Positions 1 to 7,144 of a stretch of 64,000 nt of DNA are shown here, piece after piece; position 1 is the first letter of the stretch; each line of letters opens with the position of its first letter. Made by a program: the position numbers and the translations under genes. The stretch is from contig NZ_LRBG01000005.1 of NCBI RefSeq assembly GCF_001580545.1, positions 186,001-250,000 of the forward strand, given 5' to 3'. Origin of the DNA: Paraburkholderia monticola. GTDB taxonomy: Bacteria > Pseudomonadota > Gammaproteobacteria > Burkholderiales > Burkholderiaceae. The notes below the pieces were generated by a model, which was not told where the DNA came from, made no database searches, and saw nothing but the letters and a program-made list of their open reading frames with translations.

Positions 1-41
1 CGGCCCCAAGCCCCGCTCTCCTTTTGCTTGCGCCGGTTTGA

Positions 42-47
42 TATACT
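42..47 (+). promoter_or_regulatory. possible -10 element of tRNA-Arg
   Basis: TATACT lies 60 bases before the tRNA and matches five of six consensus -10 positions. No good -35 hexamer is visible at 16-18 bp spacing, so this rests on the -10 element and its location only. Confidence 0.35.
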
Positions 48-107
48 CTGCGCTCGCTGGTCGATCTGGGCTCTACGAGTCCTCGTGGATCGGTCCGGCT
101 CGGTCCT

Positions 108-182
108 CTCCCTGTAGTTCAATGGATAGAACAAGTGCCTCCTAAGCGCTAGATACAGGTTCGATTCCTGTCAGGGGGACCA
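108..182 (+). tRNA. tRNA-Arg (anticodon CCT)
   Basis: The cloverleaf can be folded by hand. The acceptor stem pairs CTCCCTG with CAGGGGG (one wobble), the D stem pairs GTTC with GAAC, and the anticodon stem AGTGC/GCGCT closes the loop CTCCTAA. The T arm is ACAGG-TTCGATT-CCTGT and CCA is encoded. The anticodon CCT reads AGG codons, giving arginine. tRNA-Arg genes are frequent integration sites, and the next 1.8 kb looks less GC-rich than the rest of the window. I saw no repeated copy of the tRNA 3' end, so no attachment-site pair can be shown. Confidence 0.95.
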
Positions 183-216
183 AGCAGAGTCCCAGCGGCT
201 CCCAAGTTTGCCCGTC

Positions 217-248
217 AAAGCCCCGTATGCGTCGCGCTGCGGGGCTTT
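217..248 (+). terminator. terminator after tRNA-Arg
   Basis: A nine-base perfect stem, AAAGCCCCG with CGGGGCTTT, is followed by further T residues. It sits 35 bases past the tRNA and fits a Rho-independent terminator. Confidence 0.8.
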
Positions 249-336
249 TTGCTGCCATGGAGGCGCCTCGTCTTGCATCCATGCGATCATCCCGGAAGCA
301 CGAGACGATGCTGCAAGCCCGCCAAAGGAGACCTTG

Positions 337-681
337 ATGAGCAAGAGGCACAACCGCCGTCAGCGCAAAAAGCTTCATCTCGACGAATTTCAGGAGTTCG
401 GCTTTTTCGTCGCGGCGAAGTATCAAGATCAACTGGATGCCCGTGATCGCGAGGACTTGCTCGACGAGTTTCTGGCGTTCATCGAGGCGAACGGAATGCT
501 GGCGGCAGTGTCGACGGACACCTGCGTAGATGCCTATCTGATCTCCGAAGCGGCGCGAGGCTCGGCGACAGAGGACCATCGGCAACTCGTGCGCGCATGG
601 CTGGAGAATCGATCAGAGCTCAATGGCATCGAAGTCAGAGAACTTTCCGATGCCTGGTATCCGCCGGTCACGGTTATCTAG
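337..681 (+). CDS. yggL: YggL family protein (DUF469)
   Basis: This 114-residue protein has a basic N-terminus (SKRHNRRQRKK) followed by KLHLDEFQEFGF, which closely resembles the start of E. coli YggL, a small protein reported to bind the 50S ribosomal subunit. Its length fits the family. The ATG at 337 is chosen because AAGGAG lies seven bases upstream; the longer frame would translate the tRNA terminator. Late residues include the acidic, Trp-containing end typical of the family. The gene is read in the same direction as tRNA-Arg, and its AT content looks higher than in flanking core genes. The exact molecular role remains inference. Confidence 0.8.
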   Translation: MSKRHNRRQRKKLHLDEFQEFGFFVAAKYQDQLDARDREDLLDEFLAFIEANGMLAAVSTDTCVDAYLISEAARGSATEDHRQLVRAWLENRSELNGIEVRELSDAWYPPVTVI

Positions 682-730
682 CCAACCCGTTTAGATGCAG
701 CGGAGAACCACCCTGACATCGGAGGTGTTT

Positions 731-982
731 ATGTGGGACAAGATCGACTACAAGGGATTTGAGATCTGGGTGCTACCGATCCTCGCGTACGGGCCGCCGA
801 CGCCAAACACCCCATACCACTACAACGGTTATGTATGCCGCCCAGGAGCTGACCTGCGGCATGCCGGGGAGCGCAGGCAGTTTTATCAACTTGGAGATGT
901 CTTTGCGACCGAAGCAGAGGCGCTGGATGCAGCCTATCGCGAAGGTCGCGCTCTCGTCGACTCGATGGTCGCCAACGGCTGA
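731..982 (+). CDS. small hypothetical protein
   Basis: This 83-residue protein begins MWDKIDYKGFEIWVLP and has no signal peptide or membrane segment. The ATG at 731 is preferred because GGAGGT lies a few bases upstream; an earlier ATG at 695 has no such site. The sequence is mixed polar and aromatic, with several Tyr and Trp residues in the first half and an acidic, Ala-rich helical-looking second half (TEAEALDAAYREGRALVDS). It follows yggL by 49 bases on the same strand and could share its transcript. I do not recognise the family. Confidence 0.6.
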   Translation: MWDKIDYKGFEIWVLPILAYGPPTPNTPYHYNGYVCRPGADLRHAGERRQFYQLGDVFATEAEALDAAYREGRALVDSMVANG

Positions 983-1000
983 GCCAGGTCAGCCCACAAA

Positions 1001-1028
1001 GGCCTCGCATGTGTTGCGCTGCGGGGCC
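1001..1028 (+). terminator. imperfect hairpin after the 731 gene
   Basis: GGCCTCGCA can pair with TGCGGGGCC around a ten-base loop, with one wobble. The loop and right arm (TTGCGCTGCGGGGC) resemble the tRNA terminator near 231-245. No T-run follows on the plus strand, so it may be a decayed terminator. Confidence 0.35.
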
Positions 1029-1108
1029 CAAAAAAGAATCTCGACCTCGCGAGTTCGAGGACCGTCATTGCAAAACGCCTCTGAGGCGCGCGCAAATCCG
1101 ACGGCTCC

Positions 1109-1948
1109 TCATTTTTGCAGCGGCCGTCGGACACTTTGCTCGTAGATCGACGGATCGACGATGTTCATCTCATCCGTGGGCCGTTGGCCGAAAACCCGCT
1201 CGAAGTCCTCGGGTCCCAGAATGTCGGCGGCTTCGTGGAGAAAGGACGAATAGGCCTTGTTCAGCTCCGAGGCCGTCGGGACATCACTGTCCTGCGGCGC
1301 GTATTGCAAACGCTCGACCTGGACCATAAACGCGCGTCGATGATCCATCAACGACTTGATCTTCGCGCCCGCGTCCGGACCTTTCAGGGTCGCCTGAAGA
1401 TGCCCCTGAAAATCATCGACATCGGCTCCCGCCTGTCCTGAATTCATAGCGTGACTCCCGCCTTGGGTTGAGCACTGAATCTTTTTGCTCGCCCATGCGG
1501 CGTGCTGCTTGCCGTATGTTCCGAAGATCGCGATGCTCAACCAGTAACCGCGCGCCTTGTTGACCGTGGCAGGTGTCGCTCCCCCACGGCCGGTCGCCCA
1601 AAGAATCTGGTTCGACAGTTGATGGCAGACACCGTCGCGACCATAGCTAAAGATCGTTCCACGAGCGGCCGGATCGATGGTCGAGTCCACATCGGGCCTA
1701 CACAGACAACCAGCATAAAGCAGATCTGCCGCGCCGGAAGCCAGAAAGCCATCCGCGCTGACCGGTGTCCCGCCTTTGGCATGGAAGCTGCCCCAGCTGT
1801 ACCAATAGTGCTCTCCGGCGCTCAAAACGTCAGCCAGCGCCGGGTACACCTTCACCCGGTTGTCGTAAGTCGTCACCCAGGTATGGTCGACCACGGACCC
1901 TTGGAAATACGCCGGAACCGACCATGCGAACAATGTAACGGCGCTCAT
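1109..1948 (-). CDS. hypothetical protein, possible papain/LRAT-like cysteine enzyme
   Basis: I do not recognise this 279-residue protein by family name. The start is taken at MSAVTLFAW (1948), because a longer frame to 2002 adds an unlikely Cys/Arg-rich leader. Two conserved-looking blocks stand out: DHTWVTTYDN near residue 20, with a His-Trp pair, and YGRDGVCHQLSNQIL near residues 105-120, with Cys-His and a following Asn. A His block before a Cys block is the order found in permuted NlpC/P60 (LRAT/YiiX-like) thiol enzymes. The C-terminal third is helical and polar. No signal peptide or membrane segment is evident. Single gene, antisense to its neighbours. The enzymatic reading is inference only. 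Confidence 0.6.
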   Translation of the reverse strand: MSAVTLFAWSVPAYFQGSVVDHTWVTTYDNRVKVYPALADVLSAGEHYWYSWGSFHAKGGTPVSADGFLASGAADLLYAGCLCRPDVDSTIDPAARGTIFSYGRDGVCHQLSNQILWATGRGGATPATVNKARGYWLSIAIFGTYGKQHAAWASKKIQCSTQGGSHAMNSGQAGADVDDFQGHLQATLKGPDAGAKIKSLMDHRRAFMVQVERLQYAPQDSDVPTASELNKAYSSFLHEAADILGPEDFERVFGQRPTDEMNIVDPSIYEQSVRRPLQK

Positions 1949-2184
1949 TGCGTCACCCTTTCGTCCGGTCGCATGACAGCGCTGCTGCGCGACACACCTC
2001 AAAGCTTATACGCGGTGAGCGGCATGCGTTTCAAGCACGGGAAAATGCGAAACCCGCTGGGCACGCTTACCGCTTCGCGCCCGCTAGCGCGCCGATTGGG
2101 TTCCCGGCGGCAAGCCGTGAGTCACCAGCGCCATCACGAAGCCGGAGACCACAGGAAGACGTCGGCGCCAAAACGATCAGGCCA

Positions 2185-2892
2185 TCAAGCCGGCCGCTGC
2201 GGAATATTCAGGCCGCGCGCGACCGCCGGCCGCTCGACGAAGGCAGCCAGCACCCGGCGCACGTTCGGGAAGTCCTGAATGCCGACCAGCTCTCCCGCCT
2301 CGTAAAAGCCGACCAGATTGCGCACCCACGGAAAAATCGCGATATCGGCGATCGAATACAGATCGCCCATCACCCACTTGCGTCCTTCGAGCCGCTGCTC
2401 GAGCACGCCGAGCAACCGCTTCGATTCGGCGATGTAGCGATCGCGCGGACGCTTGTCCTCGTACTCCTTGCCAGCGAATTTGTGGAAGAAGCCGACCTGG
2501 CCGAACATCGGACCGATGCCGCCCATCTGGAACATCACCCACTGGATCGTCTCGTAGCGCCCAGCGGCGTCCTGCGGGATCAGCTGGCCGCTTTTGTCGG
2601 CGAGGTAGATCAGGATCGCGCCCGATTCGAACAGCGGCAGCGGCTTGCCGTCGGGACCGTGCGGATCGAGGATCGCCGGAATCTTGTTGTTCGGGTTCAG
2701 CGACAGGAACGCCGGCGTCATCTGATCGTTGGTATCGAAGCGCACCAGATGCGGCTCGTACGGCAAGCCGGTTTCCTCGAGCATGATCGAGATTTTTACG
2801 CCGTTGGGCGTCGGCAGCGAATACAACTGAATCCGGTCGGGATGCTCGGCCGGCCATTTCTTCGTGATCGCGAAAGCGGATAAATCGGTCAT
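2185..2892 (-). CDS. glutathione S-transferase family protein (YfcG-like)
   Basis: This 235-residue protein has the two-domain glutathione transferase layout. The N-terminal thioredoxin-like domain carries LYSLPTPNGVKISIMLEE, then NPNNKIPAI with the cis-Pro, and FESGAILIYLAD, which binds the glutathione gamma-glutamyl group. The all-helical C-terminal domain includes MFQMGGIGPMFGQ and YSIADIAIFPW, the usual N-capping box. The TPNGVK segment, in place of a catalytic Ser/Tyr, is typical of the Nu/YfcG-YghU group, which acts as a disulfide-bond reductase in E. coli. The start MTDLSAF has only a weak ribosome site. Single gene; substrate unknown. Confidence 0.88.
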   Translation of the reverse strand: MTDLSAFAITKKWPAEHPDRIQLYSLPTPNGVKISIMLEETGLPYEPHLVRFDTNDQMTPAFLSLNPNNKIPAILDPHGPDGKPLPLFESGAILIYLADKSGQLIPQDAAGRYETIQWVMFQMGGIGPMFGQVGFFHKFAGKEYEDKRPRDRYIAESKRLLGVLEQRLEGRKWVMGDLYSIADIAIFPWVRNLVGFYEAGELVGIQDFPNVRRVLAAFVERPAVARGLNIPQRPA

Positions 2893-3033
2893 CGGTTCGG
2901 GTCGCCCTATGTGACAGAAATTGTAAGATCGCCCAATATAAACTGACTCGGCACAACGCGTGCGCGGACCCGCGAAGACCTTACAAACGCTGCCGCGCCG
3001 CCGCTTTTCGCAACGCCTTTCGCAATAGACGGC

Positions 3034-3255
3034 TCACCACAGGTCCTTGGTCGCCGCGCCCGCGCGCACGTTGAAGCCTTCGCGCCACAGCGCCGCGCCG
3101 ACCGTCAGCAGCAGCGTCTTCTCGGTGCCGTCGAGCAGTTCCCAGGCCGCCGCAAGCCACGTCGCGAAGTTCGCGCAGGTCACTTCGAGATCGGGCGGCG
3201 CCTTGCCTTCCAGGTACTGCCGTTCGAACATCGAAAGTATTTTTTCGGGTGTCAT
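3034..3255 (-). CDS. small conserved-looking hypothetical protein
   Basis: This 73-residue protein is probably soluble and helical. It starts MTPEKILSMFERQYLEG and has a hydrophobic central segment (FATWLAAAWELLDGTEKTLLLTVGAALW) too interrupted for a clear membrane helix. AGGAGG stands nine bases before the ATG at 3255, which supports real translation. It is alone on the minus strand, 230 bases downstream of csbD and beyond its terminator. Family and function are not recognised. Confidence 0.6.
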   Translation of the reverse strand: MTPEKILSMFERQYLEGKAPPDLEVTCANFATWLAAAWELLDGTEKTLLLTVGAALWREGFNVRAGAATKDLW

Positions 3256-3428
3256 TGGCGCGGCCTCCTGATGGGATTGCGCCCAGTCTAAAGGCCTCGC
3301 ACCGCGTGCGGAATGCCCACGATCGCGATCCCGGGTTACTCCCAGGCCGCCCGACCGAGCTCAGGTCATTCGCGACCCAGACTGTGGAAGCGGACGTGTT
3401 TTCCCAGCGTATGCCTCGCAAAAATGCA

Positions 3429-3455
3429 AAGGCGCCGCGACCTTCGCGACGCCTT
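3429..3455 (-). terminator. terminator of the csbD-like gene
   Basis: A twelve-base stem (one wobble) with a three-base loop lies 31 bases past the csbD stop. Read on the minus strand it ends GCCTT and is followed within a few bases by five T residues. Confidence 0.7.
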
Positions 3456-3485
3456 CGCCGTTACGGCTACCTGCACCGAAGCGGG

Positions 3486-3677
3486 TTAGTGATGACCGCG
3501 CTTTGCATTGTCCTTGGCGTCCTCCTTCGCATCACCATAGGCCTTCTGCACCTTACCGGCCTCCTGCTGCAAGTCGCCCTTCACTTCCTTCGCAGGGTTG
3601 TTCGTGGCCTTGCCGACGGCCTCGTTGACCTTGCCCTTGACCTGCTCCCCAACGCCCTTCACTTGATCCTTGTTCAT
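3486..3677 (-). CDS. CsbD family stress-response protein
   Basis: This 63-residue protein, MNKDQVKGVGEQVKGKVNEAVG and onward, is Lys/Glu/Gly/Ala-rich with the repeated VKGKVNEA/KEVKGDLQQEAGKVQ pattern of the CsbD family. Those are small hydrophilic proteins, often induced by general stress, of unknown biochemical role. It is short but of normal family length. It is transcribed alone and has its own terminator. No signal peptide is present, so it is probably cytoplasmic. Confidence 0.85.
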   Translation of the reverse strand: MNKDQVKGVGEQVKGKVNEAVGKATNNPAKEVKGDLQQEAGKVQKAYGDAKEDAKDNAKRGHH

Positions 3678-3863
3678 GTTCGGCTCCCATATGCGTAATC
3701 GACAGCGATGCCGGCGCGATATTTCACCGGTATCTGGGAGGCAGCAACGGCTATGCCCGAGGGTCTCGGCGTGCCCGCCGCGAGGCGGGTCAGGGAAAAA
3801 TATTTGTCGAAAGCAGCCTAAAGTCTCGCCGCCCCCCGCCGTAAATGCGCTAAGGGAGGAGCT

Positions 3864-4190
3864 ATGGACCGTACGGAGAGCACGTTCTCGGGATCATCGC
3901 GGGCCGCGTTGATCGATCATGACATCGCGCATATCGCGCGCGTCATGCCCGTTTCGCTGCGCGGCGATTTCGGCGGTCCGATTCTGCCGCCCGCCTATTG
4001 GCGCAAACGGCTGACCGCACTGATCGAAAGCGGCCAGCTCGCTCCCGCGCAATTACGCAAGGTCGACAGCCTGCTGCTGCAGCTCGATCAAACCGCCTCG
4101 ACGCCGCCGCCCGCATGGGAACGCTTTGCGCCCGCCGCCACCGGGCCGTTCGAGCCGACCGACGCGCCGAAGAAGGTGCGCTCGGCCTGA
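3864..4190 (+). CDS. hypothetical protein
   Basis: This 108-residue soluble protein is preceded by an unusually good ribosome site (GGGAGGAGCT just before the ATG). The middle part, LPPAYWRKRLTALIESGQLAPAQLRKVDSLLLQLDQ, looks like two or three amphipathic helices. The C-terminus is Pro-rich and disordered. Nothing in it marks an enzyme or a DNA-binding fold. It stands alone between csbD and dcm. The strong ribosome site and balanced composition make it likely real, but I assign no function. Confidence 0.6.
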   Translation: MDRTESTFSGSSRAALIDHDIAHIARVMPVSLRGDFGGPILPPAYWRKRLTALIESGQLAPAQLRKVDSLLLQLDQTASTPPPAWERFAPAATGPFEPTDAPKKVRSA

Positions 4191-4282
4191 TCCAGCCCGC
4201 TTCACCGCGTTTTCACCCGCTGAAATTCCACACGCGCCGCGAGTCCGGCACGGGGCTCGTCGCGCGCGCCCCTGAAAAAAAA

Positions 4283-4306
4283 CGGCCGCGCACGAGGTCG
4301 CGGCCG
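4283..4306 (-). terminator. hairpin with T-run on the minus strand
   Basis: CGGCCGCG pairs perfectly with CGCGGCCG around an eight-base loop. Eight A residues lie just left of it, so the U-tract would be made on minus-strand RNA. No minus-strand gene lies upstream of it in that direction. The gap 4191-4503 otherwise holds only the AT-richer dcm promoter. Confidence 0.5.
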
Positions 4307-4457
4307 CAAACACACATCGCAACGCAGGGAACGAGCGTCACGTGACAAGCGTACACGCGCAGTCGTGACACGCATGTTTCGCCATAGACAAACGCAGCGG
4401 CGCAACGTATCGCGAAAAATTCCCGATGTATCGGCGGTAAAAATAGGGAAATGGGAC

Positions 4458-4468
4458 GACCTTAGGTC
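4458..4468. promoter_or_regulatory. candidate operator in the dcm promoter
   Basis: GACCTTAGGTC is a perfect palindrome about a central T. It is followed directly by CATAAT, a plausible -10 at 4468-4473, some 30 bases before the dcm start. Relatives of Dcm such as M.SsoII bind an inverted repeat in their own promoter through the N-terminal HTH. A similar role here is inference. Confidence 0.35.
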
Positions 4469-4503
4469 ATAATGTCCGCAAAAATTCCCAGCAAGGACGC
4501 CAC

Positions 4504-5796
4504 GTGACCCTCGTCGCCCCGTTCGACCTGCTCAAGCAGGCGCGCGCCCGTTTCACCCAACGCGAAATCGCCGCGCATGTCGGCAAGGACATCAAGACGG
4601 TGCGCCGCTGGGAAAAAGGTGAAACGCCTTGTCCCGCGATGCTGGAACCCGCGCTGCGCGATCTGCTGCGACAAGGCGCGCGCACGGCGCAGCAGGCGGG
4701 CGACGCGGCGCGGTTCCGTTTCATCGATCTGTTCGCGGGTATCGGCGGCATTCGCATGGGCTTCGAGGCACATGGCGGCGAATGCGTGTTCACCAGCGAG
4801 TGGAACGAGTTCTCGACGCGCACATATCGTGATAACTATGGCGACGACGCCGCGAGCGGCAGCACCCATACGCTGATCGGCGACATCGTCGCGTTTCCCG
4901 CCGAGGACGTGCCGAGCCACGACGTGCTGCTCGGCGGATTTCCGTGCCAACCGTTTTCGATCGCCGGCGTCAGCAAGAAGAACGCGCTCGGCCGGCCGCA
5001 TGGTTTCGAATGCACGACCCAGGGCACGCTGTTTTTCGACGTCGCGCGCATCATCGCCGCGAAGCGCCCCGCCGCCTTCCTGCTCGAAAACGTGAAGAAC
5101 CTGCTGTCACACGACAAGGGCCGCACCTTCGACGTGATCCTCCAGACGCTGCGCGACGAGCTCGGCTACGAGGTGCACTACCGGGTGCTCGACGGTCAGC
5201 ATTTCACGCCGCAGCATCGCGAGCGCATCATCATCGTCGGCTTTCGCGGCAAGACTACCTTCACGTGGGACGACCTGCGCCTGCCCGACGAGGGTCCGCG
5301 GCTCGGCGCGATCCTGCATCGCACGGACGGCACCGAACCGGTGTTGCCCTGGGACCATGACCGTTTCTTCGATCACGCCGCGCGCCGCGTGCAGCCGAAG
5401 TACACGCTCACCCCGAAGCTGTGGGCCTATCTGCAGAACTACGCGGCCAAGCATCGCGCGGCCGGCAATGGCTTCGGTTTCGGCATGGCGTATCCGGAGA
5501 GCGTGACGCGCACGCTGTCGGCGCGCTATCACAAGGACGGCTCTGAGATTCTCGTTTATCAGGGCGAGTCGCTGCGGCCGCGCCGATTGACGCCGCGCGA
5601 ATGCGCGCGCCTGATGGGCTTTCCCGACACCTTCCGGATTCCGGTCAGCGATACCCAGGCCTACCGGCAGTTCGGCAACAGCGTCGTGATGCCGGTGATG
5701 CGCGAAGTGGCGCGTATCATGCTGCCGCATGTGCAATCCCTGCTCGCCCATCCGACCCGCGATGCTTCGAAACACTCACTGCCGCTCTACGCGTGA
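4504..5796 (+). CDS. dcm: DNA (cytosine-5-)-methyltransferase, Dcm type
   Basis: This 430-residue enzyme transfers a methyl group from S-adenosylmethionine to C5 of cytosine in DNA. Residues 15-50 form a helix-turn-helix ([23 protein letters not shown]). The catalytic domain follows: motif [11 protein letters not shown] (about 73-82), motif [10 protein letters not shown] with nucleophile Cys148, motif [10 protein letters not shown], motif VIII QHRERI, and motif [12 protein letters not shown] near the end. The stretch [22 protein letters not shown] closely resembles E. coli Dcm, so CCWGG specificity is likely but not proven. The start is GTG at 4504 with AAGGA upstream. vsr follows 30 bases later on the same strand. 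Confidence 0.92.
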   Translation: MTLVAPFDLLKQARARFTQREIAAHVGKDIKTVRRWEKGETPCPAMLEPALRDLLRQGARTAQQAGDAARFRFIDLFAGIGGIRMGFEAHGGECVFTSEWNEFSTRTYRDNYGDDAASGSTHTLIGDIVAFPAEDVPSHDVLLGGFPCQPFSIAGVSKKNALGRPHGFECTTQGTLFFDVARIIAAKRPAAFLLENVKNLLSHDKGRTFDVILQTLRDELGYEVHYRVLDGQHFTPQHRERIIIVGFRGKTTFTWDDLRLPDEGPRLGAILHRTDGTEPVLPWDHDRFFDHAARRVQPKYTLTPKLWAYLQNYAAKHRAAGNGFGFGMAYPESVTRTLSARYHKDGSEILVYQGESLRPRRLTPRECARLMGFPDTFRIPVSDTQAYRQFGNSVVMPVMREVARIMLPHVQSLLAHPTRDASKHSLPLYA

Positions 5797-5826
5797 GCGG
5801 CCGCGCGATCCGTTGGCCCGCTGACG

Positions 5827-6273
5827 ATGGTCGATATCGTCGATAGCGCGACGCGCAGCCGGATGATGTCCGGCATTCGCGGCCGCAACACCAAGCCGGA
5901 GATCCTGATCCGCAGCCTGCTGCATCGCCAGGGCCTGCGCTTCCGGCTCGACGCGCGCGATCTGCCCGGCCGCCCCGACATCGTGCTGCCGCGTTATCGC
6001 GCGGTGATACTCGTGCATGGCTGCTTCTGGCATGGCCACGACTGTCATCTGTTCAAATGGCCGCAAACGCGGCCCGAGTTCTGGCGCGACAAGATCGGCC
6101 GCAATCGCAGCAACGACGACAAGGTGCGCGCCGCGCTGCTCGCGAGCGGCTGGCGCGTCGCGGTCGTGTGGGAATGCGCCTTGCGAGGCGCGAATCGCGA
6201 TATCGCGGGGGTGATCGAGCGGCTCGTCGCGTGGATCAGAAGCGACGCGCCGCAGTTCGAGGAGCGCGGCTGA
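5827..6273 (+). CDS. vsr: very short patch repair endonuclease Vsr
   Basis: This 148-residue protein shows the Vsr signature: TRSRMMSGIRGRNTKPEILIRSLLHRQGLRFR, then DLPGRPDIVLPRYRAVILVHGCFWHGHDCHLFKWP, where the Asp, His and Cys/His residues provide the catalytic and zinc sites. FWRDKIGRNRSND and a final WRVAVVWECAL complete the fold. Vsr nicks at T:G mismatches left by deamination of 5-methylcytosine within the Dcm site, starting repair. Its position 30 bases after dcm is the usual arrangement and supports both calls. No other gene follows in the operon. Confidence 0.93.
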   Translation: MVDIVDSATRSRMMSGIRGRNTKPEILIRSLLHRQGLRFRLDARDLPGRPDIVLPRYRAVILVHGCFWHGHDCHLFKWPQTRPEFWRDKIGRNRSNDDKVRAALLASGWRVAVVWECALRGANRDIAGVIERLVAWIRSDAPQFEERG

Positions 6274-6515
6274 AAACCCCGCGCGGGCTGCCCGGCTCGC
6301 ACGAGTCTCGCGGCCGCTGGTGATACACTCGAAACGCTCACCCGGGGCGCTTTCGAGGTGCCTTCGAGGCACGCTTCGATGGCGTTTTCCGGGTGCTGTC
6401 ACGGCGCTTTCACGGCACGTCCCCCAGCACTTCGGCGCGCCGCGCGAGGCGCCTCGCCCGCCGCACTATCGCGCACTCCGACGATCCCAGAACCAATCAA
6501 CAAGGGAGGCACATC

Positions 6516-7019
6516 ATGGCTGACTTCCGTCTCTGGTCCGACGACTTTCCCACCAACGGCTTCATGCCGAAAGCCCACGAGTACGACGACAAGGCCTTCG
6601 GCGTCGACGGCGAAAACATCTCGCCGTCGCTGCAATGGGAAGCGCCGCCCGCGGACACGCAAAGTTTCGCGCTGACCGTTCACGATCCCGACGCGCCAAC
6701 GGGTAGCGGTTTCTGGCACTGGGTCGTCGTGAACATTCCGGCCGACGCGCGCTCGCTGCCGCGCAACGCCGGCAAGGCCGACGGCTCGCTGCTGCCGCAA
6801 GGCGCGATGCAGGTGCGCAACGACTATGGGACGGTCGGCTTCGGCGGCGCCGCGCCGCCGCGCGGCGATCGCACGCATCGCTACATCTTCCGGCTGCATG
6901 CGCTGAAGGTGCCGCATCTGCCGGTCAGCGCGGAAACCACCAACGCGGTCGCGCGCTTCATGACGCACCTGAACGAACTCGACTCGACGACCCACACGGG
7001 GCTTTACGAACTCAAATAA
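6516..7019 (+). CDS. YbhB/YbcL family PEBP-like protein
   Basis: This 167-residue protein is a phosphatidylethanolamine-binding/Raf-kinase-inhibitor-like protein of the bacterial YbhB/YbcL type. Recognisable parts are ENISPSLQWEAPP, then FALTVHDPDAPTGSGFWHWVVVNIPA (the DPDAP and HWVV ligand-site blocks) and YGTVGFGGAAPPRGDRTHRYIFRLHAL (the GPxPP-HRY block). The ATG at 6516 is chosen because AAGGGAGG lies about ten bases before it and no signal peptide is seen. Bacterial members have no agreed ligand. It is likely monocistronic; the MFS gene begins 125 bases later. Confidence 0.88.
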   Translation: MADFRLWSDDFPTNGFMPKAHEYDDKAFGVDGENISPSLQWEAPPADTQSFALTVHDPDAPTGSGFWHWVVVNIPADARSLPRNAGKADGSLLPQGAMQVRNDYGTVGFGGAAPPRGDRTHRYIFRLHALKVPHLPVSAETTNAVARFMTHLNELDSTTHTGLYELK

Positions 7020-7144
7020 CGCGCGCGCCCGCGCGGCGCCGGCATCCTGGTCACGCCGTCGCCGCGCCCGCCGCGCGTCCACTGCGGCCAGCGTGTGAGC
7101 CGCGCACAGGCGCGCGCCAACATCTCCGACAACTCAAACAATCG

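Noticed and set aside
4504..6273. Complete restriction-modification or defence system around dcm
   Set aside because: Only the methylase and the Vsr repair nuclease are present; no restriction endonuclease gene is adjacent.
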